From Alphaproteobacteria bacterium (GTDB taxonomy: Bacteria > Pseudomonadota > Alphaproteobacteria > Micavibrionales > Micavibrionaceae): a stretch of 64,000 nt of DNA. The position numbers and the translations under genes were made by a program. The notes below the pieces were generated by a model, which saw only the letters and a program-made list of their open reading frames with translations, made no database searches and was not told the DNA's origin. Below, in pieces: positions 37,221 to 45,956 of this stretch (the first letter of the stretch is position 1; each line of letters opens with the position of its first letter). Location: contig NVTV01000001.1 in NCBI GenBank assembly GCA_002401695.1, positions 1 to 64,000 of the forward strand, in the 5' to 3' direction.

Positions 37221-38225
37221 TCAAAGCACCTTGCCCGCATATATATAGGCAACAAGCAGTGCCAAAACAAACAGCAAATGTGCGATAACATTAATGAAAA
37301 TTCCGCGCTGTAAATGCTTGTGATCCAACTTGGCGGTTGCGCCCTTTGGCCCGATCCATACCTTCGTTAGACTGCTGCCCGATATATCCTGAACAGGGCC
37401 ACCCAAGCTGACCTCCAAGGGCCATGCAATCGCACTTAAGACTGTACCGCCCTCTTCATAAGGGGCGCGATTTTTCCTGCCCCACCATGACAATATCGCC
37501 TGATGCATTTTTGCCGTTGGCGTCACCCCCGAAGCAGCTGAGAATAAAAAACCTGCGAATAAAGACGGGATAAACCCCATCATTTTTTCCAACGCCAGCG
37601 GGACAGAACCGAATCCTTTTGTAAATCCGCATTTACCATACCGCCATGCCGTAAAAGACAAAACAACATAAACCAGCAACATCGGCATCCCACCAATCAG
37701 ATACCAAAGGGCAGGCGCAACCAGCCCCTTATCAAAGCTCACTGCCGCATAAGCAAGCCCTGCGCGCGTAATGCCATAATCATCTGTACTGTTCAAATCA
37801 ACTCGACTGGATCGTGATAAGCCATAATAAGCCCCTTCGACACTGTCATGCTGATCCAATGCAAAATAGAGCCTCAAAATAATATACCAGACACTGCCCG
37901 AGGTCAGGCACACCGATACGATAGCAACCTCAAGGAAAGGTATATTATGCCCTTCTAAAACTTTGCTTAAAGACAGTGCCAAAAACAAAAGCACCGCCGT
38001 AAACAAAAACCCACGAAACATGAGATCAGAGCGCGAACGTGTTATACGATCCATGCGATCCCCGATACGGCCAAACAACACATCACAAAGCCCCCACAAC
38101 AATGAATTGGCATTCCCCGCAACTGGCCCTGTGATCATCCCTGCAATCATCGCCAGAAAAATTGCACCAATCAAATATGGAATCCGCTCCACATCCATAA
38201 TTTGTGCGTGAATTTCAGCAATCAT
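37221..38225 (-). CDS. Divergent CobD/CbiB-like membrane protein
   Basis: A membrane protein of about 334 residues with several hydrophobic helices, related to adenosylcobinamide-phosphate synthase (CobD/CbiB) or the broader AmpE/CobD superfamily. The core [20 protein letters not shown] matches the family motif, but the usual Glu-Asn-Phe-Ser-Asp run before GVVAP is replaced by VSFDK. No other cobalamin genes are in the window. The ATG at 38225 is preferred over a TTG nine bases upstream. Function in B12 synthesis is doubtful without the motif residues. Confidence 0.65.
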   Translation of the reverse strand: MIAEIHAQIMDVERIPYLIGAIFLAMIAGMITGPVAGNANSLLWGLCDVLFGRIGDRMDRITRSRSDLMFRGFLFTAVLLFLALSLSKVLEGHNIPFLEVAIVSVCLTSGSVWYIILRLYFALDQHDSVEGAYYGLSRSSRVDLNSTDDYGITRAGLAYAAVSFDKGLVAPALWYLIGGMPMLLVYVVLSFTAWRYGKCGFTKGFGSVPLALEKMMGFIPSLFAGFLFSAASGVTPTAKMHQAILSWWGRKNRAPYEEGGTVLSAIAWPLEVSLGGPVQDISGSSLTKVWIGPKGATAKLDHKHLQRGIFINVIAHLLFVLALLVAYIYAGKVL

Positions 38226-38286
38226 TTGAAACAAGTTGTCGATCTTATTATTCCTCTATATTTAATCTTCCCTATGGACGTATGCA

Positions 38287-38310
38287 TTGTTGTATAAAAC
38301 AAAACAACAA
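38287..38310. promoter_or_regulatory. Inverted repeat upstream of phaZ
   Basis: TTGTTGT (38287-38293) and ACAACAA (38304-38310) form a 7-bp dyad around 10 A-rich bases, about 100 bp before phaZ. A second TGC-rich element, TTGTGCAGTGCAA, lies about 15 bases further on. Either could be a regulator site. No binding protein can be named. Confidence 0.3.
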
Positions 38311-38412
38311 GGTATAGTCATAAAATTGTGCAGTGCAAAAACACTCTAAACGCACAAGCATCTACTGTGTATACACCATCCACCGATGATAAAACACCCA
38401 AAGAGGATCAGA

Positions 38413-40095
38413 ATGCTTTACCAACTCCATGAATTGAAGCACGCGCTTATGACCCCCCTGCGCTTACAAGCCAATTTCACGCGTACTTTAATGAAAGGCC
38501 CGTTTAAGTCTTTGGAAAACACACAGTTTGGACGCGCGATAAGCGCAAACGCCACAATGATAGAGCGTATGACCAGACGTTTCGAACGCCCTGAATTCGG
38601 ACTTAAACAAACAATCATTGATAGAAAAAGAATTTCGGTAAAAGAAAATATTATTGTTGAAAAGCCTTTTGGAACGCTGCTCAATTTCAAAAGAAACACG
38701 AAAAGAAATGATCCTAAAGTTTTAATCGTCGCGCCAATGTCCGGCCATTACGCCACATTACTGCGTGGCACGGTTGAGGCTCTATTGCCGCATCATGATG
38801 TCTATATTACAGACTGGGAAGATGCACGCCAAGTGCCAATGGAAAAAGGTACATTTGATTTTGATGATTATGTGACATATCTACGTGAGTTTATGAGTCT
38901 CCTTGGCCCTGAAACACATATTATCGCGGTTTGCCAGCCAGCCGTGCCTGTTCTGGCCGCTATTTCCCTTATGGCAACGGAAAAAGATCCGAATCAACCC
39001 ATGACAATGACCCTTATGGGCGGGCCTATTGATACACGCGTTTCCAAGACCGAAGTAACCGAGTTGGCTGAAACCCGCCCGCTTAAATGGTTTGAGCAAT
39101 CCGTCCTCTATAATGTTCCTTTCCATTATCCGGGCAAGCAACGCCGCGTTTATCCCGGATTTTTACAGCTATCCGGCTTTATGTCGATGAATTTGGATAC
39201 ACATATTGATTCTCACATGAAATTCTATCAGCACCTTATAGAGGGCGATGATGATTCCAGTGAACGACACAAGAAATTCTACAACGAATATCTTTCAGTT
39301 ATGGATATCCCCGCTGAATTTTACTTGCAAACCGTGTCAGAAGTCTTCCAGAAACATTCTCTGCCATGTGGAAAAATGAAATGGCGTGACCCACACACAG
39401 ACAAACTTGTTGATGTTCGTCCGCAAGATATTAAACATACTGCGCTTTTGACTATCGAGGGGGAACTTGATGATATTTCAGCGCGCGGACAAACAACGGC
39501 GGCACATAATTTGTGCTATTCCTTGCCGCAACGTAAACAATTCCATCACTTTCAGTTAGAGTGCGGGCATTACGGCATTTTCAACGGTGGGCGCTGGCGC
39601 AACCAGATTATGCCACGTATCCGTACATTCATTCGCGAATTTGACAATAATAAAGACCCTGTCCCTGCTGCGGACTTGGAAGAGAGTAATTCAGTTCTAC
39701 CGGAGCGCTTTAACCACGATAAACATGGCATAGTTGCCGTTCGTCGCTGGCTTAAAGAGCATCAGCCCGAGAATTACAAAGACACAAAAATCGTAAGTAA
39801 TACAAAGCCAAAACCCAAGAAGGTAAAGCCAGTTCAACAAAAGAAAAAACTAGTGCCGCCGTCCTCACCTTCGAAGAAAAAAGCGAAGTCTGCGAAAAAG
39901 ATGCCTGCACAAGTAAAGCCAAGACGATCAGTCACAGCAATTATGGTGGAATCCTCTCCTGAAAAGAAAAAAGATGCGCCTAAGAAGATAAAGGTCACAA
40001 CAAAGATAAAAACAAAACCGAAGGCCACAAAAACCAAAGCAAAGACGAGCGCGAAAAAGACCTCAACAAAGAAAAAATCCACGGTTAAATCATGA
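38413..40095 (+). CDS. phaZ: Intracellular polyhydroxyalkanoate depolymerase with lysine-rich tail
   Basis: PhaZ mobilises stored polyhydroxyalkanoate granules. The alpha/beta-hydrolase core holds the Cys nucleophile in AVCQPAVPVLAA (Cys174), and the family features WEDARQVP, TLMGGPIDTR and ECGHYGIFNGGRWR with the catalytic His. The ATG at 38413 follows AGAGGATC, and an earlier in-frame ATG at 38386 has no good site. After about residue 460 comes a 100-residue tail in which roughly one residue in three is Lys, mixed with Ala, Thr, Ser and Pro, like a histone H1 or AlgP tail. No PHA synthase is in the window. It overlaps the next gene by 4 bp. Confidence 0.9.
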   Translation: MLYQLHELKHALMTPLRLQANFTRTLMKGPFKSLENTQFGRAISANATMIERMTRRFERPEFGLKQTIIDRKRISVKENIIVEKPFGTLLNFKRNTKRNDPKVLIVAPMSGHYATLLRGTVEALLPHHDVYITDWEDARQVPMEKGTFDFDDYVTYLREFMSLLGPETHIIAVCQPAVPVLAAISLMATEKDPNQPMTMTLMGGPIDTRVSKTEVTELAETRPLKWFEQSVLYNVPFHYPGKQRRVYPGFLQLSGFMSMNLDTHIDSHMKFYQHLIEGDDDSSERHKKFYNEYLSVMDIPAEFYLQTVSEVFQKHSLPCGKMKWRDPHTDKLVDVRPQDIKHTALLTIEGELDDISARGQTTAAHNLCYSLPQRKQFHHFQLECGHYGIFNGGRWRNQIMPRIRTFIREFDNNKDPVPAADLEESNSVLPERFNHDKHGIVAVRRWLKEHQPENYKDTKIVSNTKPKPKKVKPVQQKKKLVPPSSPSKKKAKSAKKMPAQVKPRRSVTAIMVESSPEKKKDAPKKIKVTTKIKTKPKATKTKAKTSAKKTSTKKKSTVKS

Positions 40096-40772
40096 TTGAG
40101 GATCTGGTCACGGTAAAACGCAGCAAACGTGCCAAACGTGTTGCTTTGCGCCTTGATCCGATAGAGCGCGTCATAAACCTTGTCATTCCGCAGCGTATGT
40201 CACTGAAAAAAGCATACTTCTTTGCACGCGAACATGAAGAGTGGGTGAGAGAAACACTTGAAAACCTCGCCCCCGCCGTTCCTTTCATCCACGATATAAC
40301 GTTGCCTATTTTCGGCGACACCGTCACACTGGATATCCACCATAATCCAGAGGCAAAGCGTACAACACTTAAACAATATGACGATGTGTTGATGATCAAA
40401 ACCTATCAGGATGACCCAACCAACCGCATCACAACCCATTTAAGAAAACTTGCGCGCAATGGCTTGGCGGATATTGCCTCCGAAAAAGCAGATATGATCG
40501 GGAAAACGATATCCTCCGTCCGCGTCCGCGACACTAAAAGCCGGTGGGGTAGTTGCTCTCAAGATGGCAGTCTGTCTTTTTCATGGCGGCTTATCTTTGC
40601 GCCCTACGATGCCATTGATTACGTTGTTGCGCACGAGGTTGCCCATCTTGTTCATATGGATCACAGCAAAGATTTCTGGGCATTATGCCGCGATCTGTCC
40701 TGTAATTTTGTCGAAGGAAAATATTGGATGCAAAATCATGGCAATGAACTGATGCGCTACGGCAAGAAATAA
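40092..40772 (+). CDS. YgjP-like (DUF45) metallopeptidase
   Basis: The 226-residue protein has the DUF45/SprT-like features: RAKRVALRLDPIERVINLVIP at the N-terminus, DTKSRWGSCSQDGSLSFSWRL, and the zinc site VVAHEVAHLVHMDHSKDFW, with HEVAH and a third His. Members are M48-related zinc metalloproteins of poorly known role. The start overlaps the phaZ stop (ATGA), so it is translated with phaZ. It converges on ruvX with one base between stops. Confidence 0.88.
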   Translation: MIEDLVTVKRSKRAKRVALRLDPIERVINLVIPQRMSLKKAYFFAREHEEWVRETLENLAPAVPFIHDITLPIFGDTVTLDIHHNPEAKRTTLKQYDDVLMIKTYQDDPTNRITTHLRKLARNGLADIASEKADMIGKTISSVRVRDTKSRWGSCSQDGSLSFSWRLIFAPYDAIDYVVAHEVAHLVHMDHSKDFWALCRDLSCNFVEGKYWMQNHGNELMRYGKK

Positions 40773-40773
40773 A

Positions 40774-41271
40774 CTATCGACGGCTGTCCAGAAAATCCAG
40801 CGCGCCTTGCAAGATATGCTGCGCCGCCAACTTATCGATTAGCCCTGTGGCTTTCGCTCGTCTCTTAGAAATATCCACAGACTTATCCACAAAGTCTTCC
40901 ACAACAGATGTGGATAACCTTTCATCCCATAAGCCAATCCAAACGCCCTGCCCTTTAAGTTCAGTGGAAAGCTGCGCGGCAAATTCCAGCCCGAAATCAC
41001 GCACAGACTGGCACCGCGGCCCTGCACTGCCATCCATATTAAGCGGATAACCAAGCACATAACCGCCAACATTATAGTCACGGATAATTTCCTCTAATGC
41101 TTTTAAATCTCTGGAGAACTTTGTGCGCTTTAAAGTACATAGCGGAAACGCGATGCCCTGCCCGCTATCAGACAAAGAAACACCAATCGTTTTTGACCCG
41201 AGATCCAACCCCATAAGAGCAACATCAACGGGACAATCACCGTAATTATTTTGAACCAAATCCATAATCAT
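40774..41271 (-). CDS. ruvX: YqgF/RuvX-family Holliday-junction-resolvase-like protein
   Basis: The RNase H-like fold appears in ALMGLDLGSKTIGVSLSD, GGYVLGYPLNMDGSAGPRCQSV, WDERLSTSVVEDF and DKLAAQHILQGALDFL. The acidic residues of the active site (first Asp in GLDLG, Glu in DERLST, Asp in the last motif) are all there. In E. coli the homologue acts in 16S rRNA 5'-end processing. It has 165 residues and is transcribed divergently from gatC. Confidence 0.9.
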   Translation of the reverse strand: MIMDLVQNNYGDCPVDVALMGLDLGSKTIGVSLSDSGQGIAFPLCTLKRTKFSRDLKALEEIIRDYNVGGYVLGYPLNMDGSAGPRCQSVRDFGLEFAAQLSTELKGQGVWIGLWDERLSTSVVEDFVDKSVDISKRRAKATGLIDKLAAQHILQGALDFLDSRR

Positions 41272-41356
41272 TATTTACCCTATATAAGGCTTGCACGCTA
41301 CACGGCGCAATGATAAAAGTCCAAGGGTTAACAATCAATATTAAAAAGGCCAATGA

Positions 41357-41644
41357 ATGTCTCTGGATAAGGAAAGCGTAAAAAAAGTTGCTTCGCTCGC
41401 GCGTATTAGAATGAGTGATGAAGAGTTGGAACGCATGATGCCCCAACTCTCAAAAATTATCGGATTTGTAGAACAACTCGCAGAAGTCAATACAGACAAT
41501 GTGGAGCCTCTGGCCAATGTTGTAGACATCACACCGGAACTACGCAAAGACGTGGTTAATGATGGTGACTGCGCCGATAAAGTATTAAAAAATGCACCGG
41601 AAGAGATACAAGGCTATTTCGTTGTTCCGAAAGTGGTGGAGTAA
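41357..41644 (+). CDS. gatC: Asp/Glu-tRNA amidotransferase subunit C
   Basis: GatC stabilises GatA and helps form the GatCAB complex, which converts mischarged Asp-tRNA(Asn) and Glu-tRNA(Gln). The 95-residue protein shows [18 protein letters not shown] and [26 protein letters not shown] precedes the ATG. An out-of-frame ATG 4 bases upstream is not used. gatA follows after 5 bp. Confidence 0.95.
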   Translation: MSLDKESVKKVASLARIRMSDEELERMMPQLSKIIGFVEQLAEVNTDNVEPLANVVDITPELRKDVVNDGDCADKVLKNAPEEIQGYFVVPKVVE

Positions 41645-41649
41645 AGATC

Positions 41650-43134
41650 ATGAGCAAACTAACCGACCTTACAATTGCAAGCGCCCTGACAGGCCTTGAG
41701 AACAAAGATTTCACCGCGGTTGAGCTGGCACAAGCACATATTGATGCGATGGCAGAACAAAGTAACCTGAACGCCTTTATCACCGAGACACCTGACATTG
41801 CCCTAAAGCAAGCCGAAGCCTCTGACAAACGCCGTGCATCAGGTGATGCAGGTGCGCTGGATGGTATTCCGCTGGCCATTAAAGATTTGTTCTGCACCAA
41901 TGGCGTACAAACAACCGCAGGAAGCCACATTCTTGAAGGCTTTATCCCGCAATATGAATCAACTGTTACGCAAAAACTATTTGATGATGGTGCAGTGATG
42001 TTGGGCAAAACCAACCTTGATGAATTTGCCATGGGGTCATCAAACACCACAAGTTATTACGGCAATGTTATTAACCCGTGGAAACGTGATGGCGATGACA
42101 CAGATTTAACACCAGGTGGTTCATCCGGTGGCTCAGCCGCCGCTGTTGCCGCAAAAATTTGCATGGGTGCAACTGGAACAGATACAGGTGGATCAATCCG
42201 CCAACCAGCATCCTTTTGCGGCATTACTGGCATAAAACCGACTTATGGACGTTGTTCACGTTGGGGAACTGTGGCCTTCGCATCATCATTGGATCAAGCA
42301 GGCACTTTCGCCCGCACCGTAGAAGATAACGCCCTACTCCTGCGCTCAATGTCGGGACATGACCCCAAAGACAGCACCTCTGCGAACAAAGACGTACCTG
42401 ATTTTCTTGCCGCTCTTACAGGTGACATCAAAGGAAAAGTCATTGGTATTCCAAAAGAATATCGCGTTGACGGCATGCCCGAGGAAATTTCTGCTCTATG
42501 GCAGCGTGGCATTAAATGGCTGGAAAGCGCAGGCGCAACAACAATAGAAGTCAGCTTGCCACACACACATTACGCACTGGCAACATATTATGTGATTGCC
42601 CCTGCCGAAGCATCCTCCAATCTCGCCCGTTATGACGGTGTGCGTTTTGGTCATCGTGCCAAGGAAGATGATTTAACAGACATGTACGAGATTACCCGCG
42701 CCGAAGGTTTCGGTGACGAAGTAAAGCGCCGTATCATGATCGGCACCTACGCTCTATCATCCGGTTACTACGATGCCTATTACATTAAAGCGCAAAAAGT
42801 ACGTCGTCTGATCTCTCAGGATTTTCTGAGCGCATTTGAAAAATGTGATGCTCTATTGACCCCAACCGCACCATCTGCGGCATTTGCAATTGGTGAAAAT
42901 GAAGATGATCCAATCAAAATGTACCTGAACGATGTATTTACCGTACCTGCATCCCTTGCCGGATTGCCGGGAATTTCGATTCCCGCCGGTGTTGATTCAC
43001 AAGGCTTGCCCCTTGGTTTACAAGTAATTGGCCGCCCTTGGGATGAAGAAACAGTATTAAAAGTTGCAGGTGTAGTCGAAAATCTGGCACAATTCACTTA
43101 CGTCCCACAGACAGTGAAAAAGGCCGCAGCATGA
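41650..43134 (+). CDS. gatA: Asp/Glu-tRNA amidotransferase subunit A
   Basis: GatA is the amidase that releases ammonia from glutamine for GatB. The amidase-signature triad is present: Lys in [12 protein letters not shown], Ser in [15 protein letters not shown], and the nucleophile Ser in [16 protein letters not shown]. The protein has 494 residues. The stop overlaps the start of the exported CxC gene at 43131 by 4 bp, which separates gatA from gatB. Confidence 0.96.
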   Translation: MSKLTDLTIASALTGLENKDFTAVELAQAHIDAMAEQSNLNAFITETPDIALKQAEASDKRRASGDAGALDGIPLAIKDLFCTNGVQTTAGSHILEGFIPQYESTVTQKLFDDGAVMLGKTNLDEFAMGSSNTTSYYGNVINPWKRDGDDTDLTPGGSSGGSAAAVAAKICMGATGTDTGGSIRQPASFCGITGIKPTYGRCSRWGTVAFASSLDQAGTFARTVEDNALLLRSMSGHDPKDSTSANKDVPDFLAALTGDIKGKVIGIPKEYRVDGMPEEISALWQRGIKWLESAGATTIEVSLPHTHYALATYYVIAPAEASSNLARYDGVRFGHRAKEDDLTDMYEITRAEGFGDEVKRRIMIGTYALSSGYYDAYYIKAQKVRRLISQDFLSAFEKCDALLTPTAPSAAFAIGENEDDPIKMYLNDVFTVPASLAGLPGISIPAGVDSQGLPLGLQVIGRPWDEETVLKVAGVVENLAQFTYVPQTVKKAAA

Positions 43135-43799
43135 TTTATAGACATCCCCTTCATATTTTAACATTAATCCTTACCCTTTTTATATGCACGATAATGCTGC
43201 ATTCTGTAGCTATCGCGCAAGAAAAGGAAGAGGCAGATGTTCAATCTTTAGGAGATATTCTTAATGCACCCGAAGATTTTGGCAACAACGGAAAACCGTT
43301 AACCTCTGCAATAATGGCTAATCACTATTATAAGATTTGTGCGAGCAAAAAGAACTTAGCCTTTGATGAAGAGGAAACCAAAATATTATGTGGCTGTAAT
43401 GCCGCTGAAATGTCAGAAATCCTAACTGTTCAGGAATTCAAAGATTTAGACAAAAACACAAAAAAAGGTAAGGCCGCGCGCAGTAAATCACTCGCTTATG
43501 CTTATGCTCCATGCATGAAATACGTGATTGAGAAAAAGGTAAAGTATGACTGCTACGCTTCAAAGAAACTCGATGATATTGTTGTTGGGAAAAGAAGCCT
43601 TTGTAAATGTGTCGTTGATAACTTCAAACGCTATTTCGATCATAATGCGACAAACATTATTATGCGCGCGACTCACAATGACCCTATGACAATGAACCCT
43701 TTGGAAGACTACTTCATAGAAACAGATTATCGCAGTCAGCATGGGCACGTCATAAAACAATGTCGCTTTAAATTTTTATACGATCGAGATAACAAATAA
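43131..43799 (+). CDS. Exported tandem-CxC cysteine-rich protein (gat operon)
   Basis: Not a family I recognise. A signal peptide ([19 protein letters not shown]) is followed by a secreted part of about 190 residues. Cysteines after the signal follow two modules: C70-x16-C87-x-C89-x38-C128, 12 residues, C141-x16-C158-x-C160-x50-C211, with cores LCGC and LCKC. The same plan is seen in the two suf-operon proteins. The start overlaps gatA (ATGA) with AAGG 7 nt upstream, and gatB follows after 25 bp, so it is co-expressed with the amidotransferase. Confidence 0.78.
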   Translation: MIYRHPLHILTLILTLFICTIMLHSVAIAQEKEEADVQSLGDILNAPEDFGNNGKPLTSAIMANHYYKICASKKNLAFDEEETKILCGCNAAEMSEILTVQEFKDLDKNTKKGKAARSKSLAYAYAPCMKYVIEKKVKYDCYASKKLDDIVVGKRSLCKCVVDNFKRYFDHNATNIIMRATHNDPMTMNPLEDYFIETDYRSQHGHVIKQCRFKFLYDRDNK

Positions 43800-43824
43800 A
43801 ATTAATACAGTTTAGGAATAGATT

Positions 43825-45279
43825 ATGGCTCAAATGGTACAAGGCGAAACAGGCGATTGGGAAATTGTCATTGGCATGGAAATCCACGCGCAAATCAGTG
43901 TGGAATCAAAGCTGTTCTCTGGTGCATCCACGACATTCGGCGCAGCGCCTAATACGCAAGTATCACTGGTTGATGCGGCGATGCCCGGTATGCTGCCCGT
44001 GCTGAATGAAAAATGTGTAGAGCAAGCCGTGCGCACAGGCTTAGGCTTAGGCTCAAAAATAAATACATATTCTGTTTTTGCCCGTAAAAATTATTTTTAT
44101 CCTGACCTCCCTCAAGGCTACCAAATTTCTCAATTTGAAGATCCGATTGTTGGAAAAGGAGAAATTGAAATTGACCTACCTGATGGCAGCGTCAAAAACA
44201 TAGGCATTACACGTTTACACCTTGAACAAGACGCCGGAAAATCGGTACATGACCAACACCCTAAAAAAACCTACGTTGATTTAAATCGCTCTGGCTGCGC
44301 TCTAATGGAAATCGTTTCCGAACCTGACATCAGCAGCCCCGAAGAAGCAACGGCCTATCTTTCTAAAATCCGTATGATCCTGCGTTATCTGGAAACATGT
44401 GACGGTAATATGGATGAAGGATCAATGCGTGCAGATGTTAACATCTCCGTCCGCAAACTGGGGGGTGAACTTGGTACACGCGCAGAAATAAAAAACGTGA
44501 ACTCTTTAAAAGCCGTACAACAATGCATTGAATTCGAAGCCCGCAGACAAGTTGACCTTATCGAAGATGGTCAAGCGGTCGTTCAGGAAACCCGCCTATG
44601 GGATCCAGTAAAGCTGGAAACCCGCTCTATGCGTTCAAAGGAAGAAGCACATGATTACCGCTACTTCCCTGATCCTGACCTGTTGCCCCTGACATTCGAA
44701 CAAAGCTGGGTGGATGAAATAAAACAAACACTGCCTGAGCTGCCAGATCAAAAGAAGCACCGTTTCATGAATGATTTTTCACTCAGCCGATATGATGCCG
44801 GCGTTCTGATAGCAGAACGCAGCCGCGCTGATTACTATGAAGATGTTGCACAAGGCCGCGATGCAAAGCTGGCCGCAAACTGGGTTATTAACGAGCTGCT
44901 CGGAATTTTAAGGAAAAACGACAAAACATTAGAAGAAAGTCCTATCTCAGCAGAACAACTTGGCGAACTAATTGCTCTGATCTCTGATGATACAATTTCA
45001 GGTAAAATCGCGAAAGATGTCTTTGCCGAGATGTTTACCAGTGGCAAAAATGCAGCCACCATCGTTGATGAAAAAGGCCTAAAACAAGTCACAGACACTA
45101 GCGCAATCGAAGCAATCGTTGATGAAGTTTTGGCAGAAAACCCTGATAATGTAGAAGCTTACAAGGGCGGCAAAGACAAACTTTTTGGATTTTTTGTTGG
45201 CCAAGTGATGAAAAAATCGCAAGGCAAAGCCAACCCTGGCGCGGTAAATAAACTCTTAAAAGAAAAATTAAGTTCATGA
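43825..45279 (+). CDS. gatB: Asp/Glu-tRNA amidotransferase subunit B
   Basis: GatB activates the mischarged aminoacyl-tRNA and transfers the amide. Motifs include [53 protein letters not shown] and [15 protein letters not shown]. The YqeY-type tail ends the 484-residue protein. Its stop overlaps the DUF4177 gene by 4 bp. Confidence 0.96.
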   Translation: MAQMVQGETGDWEIVIGMEIHAQISVESKLFSGASTTFGAAPNTQVSLVDAAMPGMLPVLNEKCVEQAVRTGLGLGSKINTYSVFARKNYFYPDLPQGYQISQFEDPIVGKGEIEIDLPDGSVKNIGITRLHLEQDAGKSVHDQHPKKTYVDLNRSGCALMEIVSEPDISSPEEATAYLSKIRMILRYLETCDGNMDEGSMRADVNISVRKLGGELGTRAEIKNVNSLKAVQQCIEFEARRQVDLIEDGQAVVQETRLWDPVKLETRSMRSKEEAHDYRYFPDPDLLPLTFEQSWVDEIKQTLPELPDQKKHRFMNDFSLSRYDAGVLIAERSRADYYEDVAQGRDAKLAANWVINELLGILRKNDKTLEESPISAEQLGELIALISDDTISGKIAKDVFAEMFTSGKNAATIVDEKGLKQVTDTSAIEAIVDEVLAENPDNVEAYKGGKDKLFGFFVGQVMKKSQGKANPGAVNKLLKEKLSS

Positions 45280-45497
45280 TATTTGAATATAAAGTCGCAA
45301 TTTATCGTGAAAGCATGCTTGGCTCTCTATTTCTTGGTGCTTCAAAAGTTGATCCCCTGAAATTCACAACGTTTCTGAATAAAAACGGCGCTGATGGCTG
45401 GGAAGTCGTAACGATGGAACGTGAAGTGCGTCGCATGTTGTTATTCTTTAGCCGCGAAGCCTTCCTCGTCGTTATGAAGAAAGAAAAGGCCGCATAA
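45276..45497 (+). CDS. DUF4177-family small protein
   Basis: The 73-residue protein matches the DUF4177 pattern, with [10 protein letters not shown] at the start and [17 protein letters not shown] in the middle. No function is known for the family. It overlaps gatB by 4 bp and the next gene by one base, so it is part of the gat transcript. Confidence 0.75.
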   Translation: MIFEYKVAIYRESMLGSLFLGASKVDPLKFTTFLNKNGADGWEVVTMEREVRRMLLFFSREAFLVVMKKEKAA

Positions 45498-45715
45498 TGC
45501 AACACCAAATATTACTCAAAGCAATTATTATCATGGTCTGCATTGGGGCATTACTCTGTATTGCTCAATTATGGACGATCTTCCTAGCTTGGGATATCTT
45601 CTTTAAAGTCCTGATAACCCTCGGAATTTTAATTGTCGTCGCGGCCTTTGGCCTGATCGCAAAAGCTGATTTAGGTACGCACAAAAAGATGAAAGATGAA
45701 AATTATCTGGATTAG
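45497..45715 (+). CDS. Small two-pass membrane protein
   Basis: Not recognised. The 72-residue protein has two hydrophobic helices (about 6-29 and 33-56) and a charged tail GTHKKMKDENYLD. It starts at the last base of the DUF4177 stop and closes the gat transcript. The arrangement suggests the two small proteins work together. Confidence 0.65.
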   Translation: MQHQILLKAIIIMVCIGALLCIAQLWTIFLAWDIFFKVLITLGILIVVAAFGLIAKADLGTHKKMKDENYLD

Positions 45716-45792
45716 ATAAATTCTGCACCTTTTCCACCTAAATCCCTTTACAATCCTTATATAATCGCCTACTAAAAAGGACTGAATTATTA

Positions 45793-45885
45793 GGAGACTT
45801 GGCCGAGTGGCTGAAGGCGCGCCCCTGCTAAGGGTGTATAGGGTTTATAGCTCTATCGAGGGTTCGAATCCCTCAGTCTCCGCCA
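45793..45885 (+). tRNA. tRNA-Ser (anticodon GCU)
   Basis: The acceptor stem GGAGACT pairs with AGTCTCC. The D-loop starts GGCCGAGTGG, the anticodon loop CTGCTAA has GCT at 45827-45829, a long variable arm follows as expected for serine tRNA, and the T arm is GAGGGTTCGAATCCCTC. The discriminator is G and CCA is encoded at 45883-45885. TATAAT at 45760-45765 may be its -10 box. Confidence 0.96.
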
Positions 45886-45956
45886 CTTTTCTAGCATTTA
45901 AATATTGAATTCCTCTTAAAATAATTTCTAAGTGTAATTATGAGGATAATTCACTG

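Noticed and set aside
41326-41345. CtrA binding site before gatC (TTAA repeated)
   Set aside because: The two TTAA blocks are 9 bases apart, not the 7 of the CtrA consensus.
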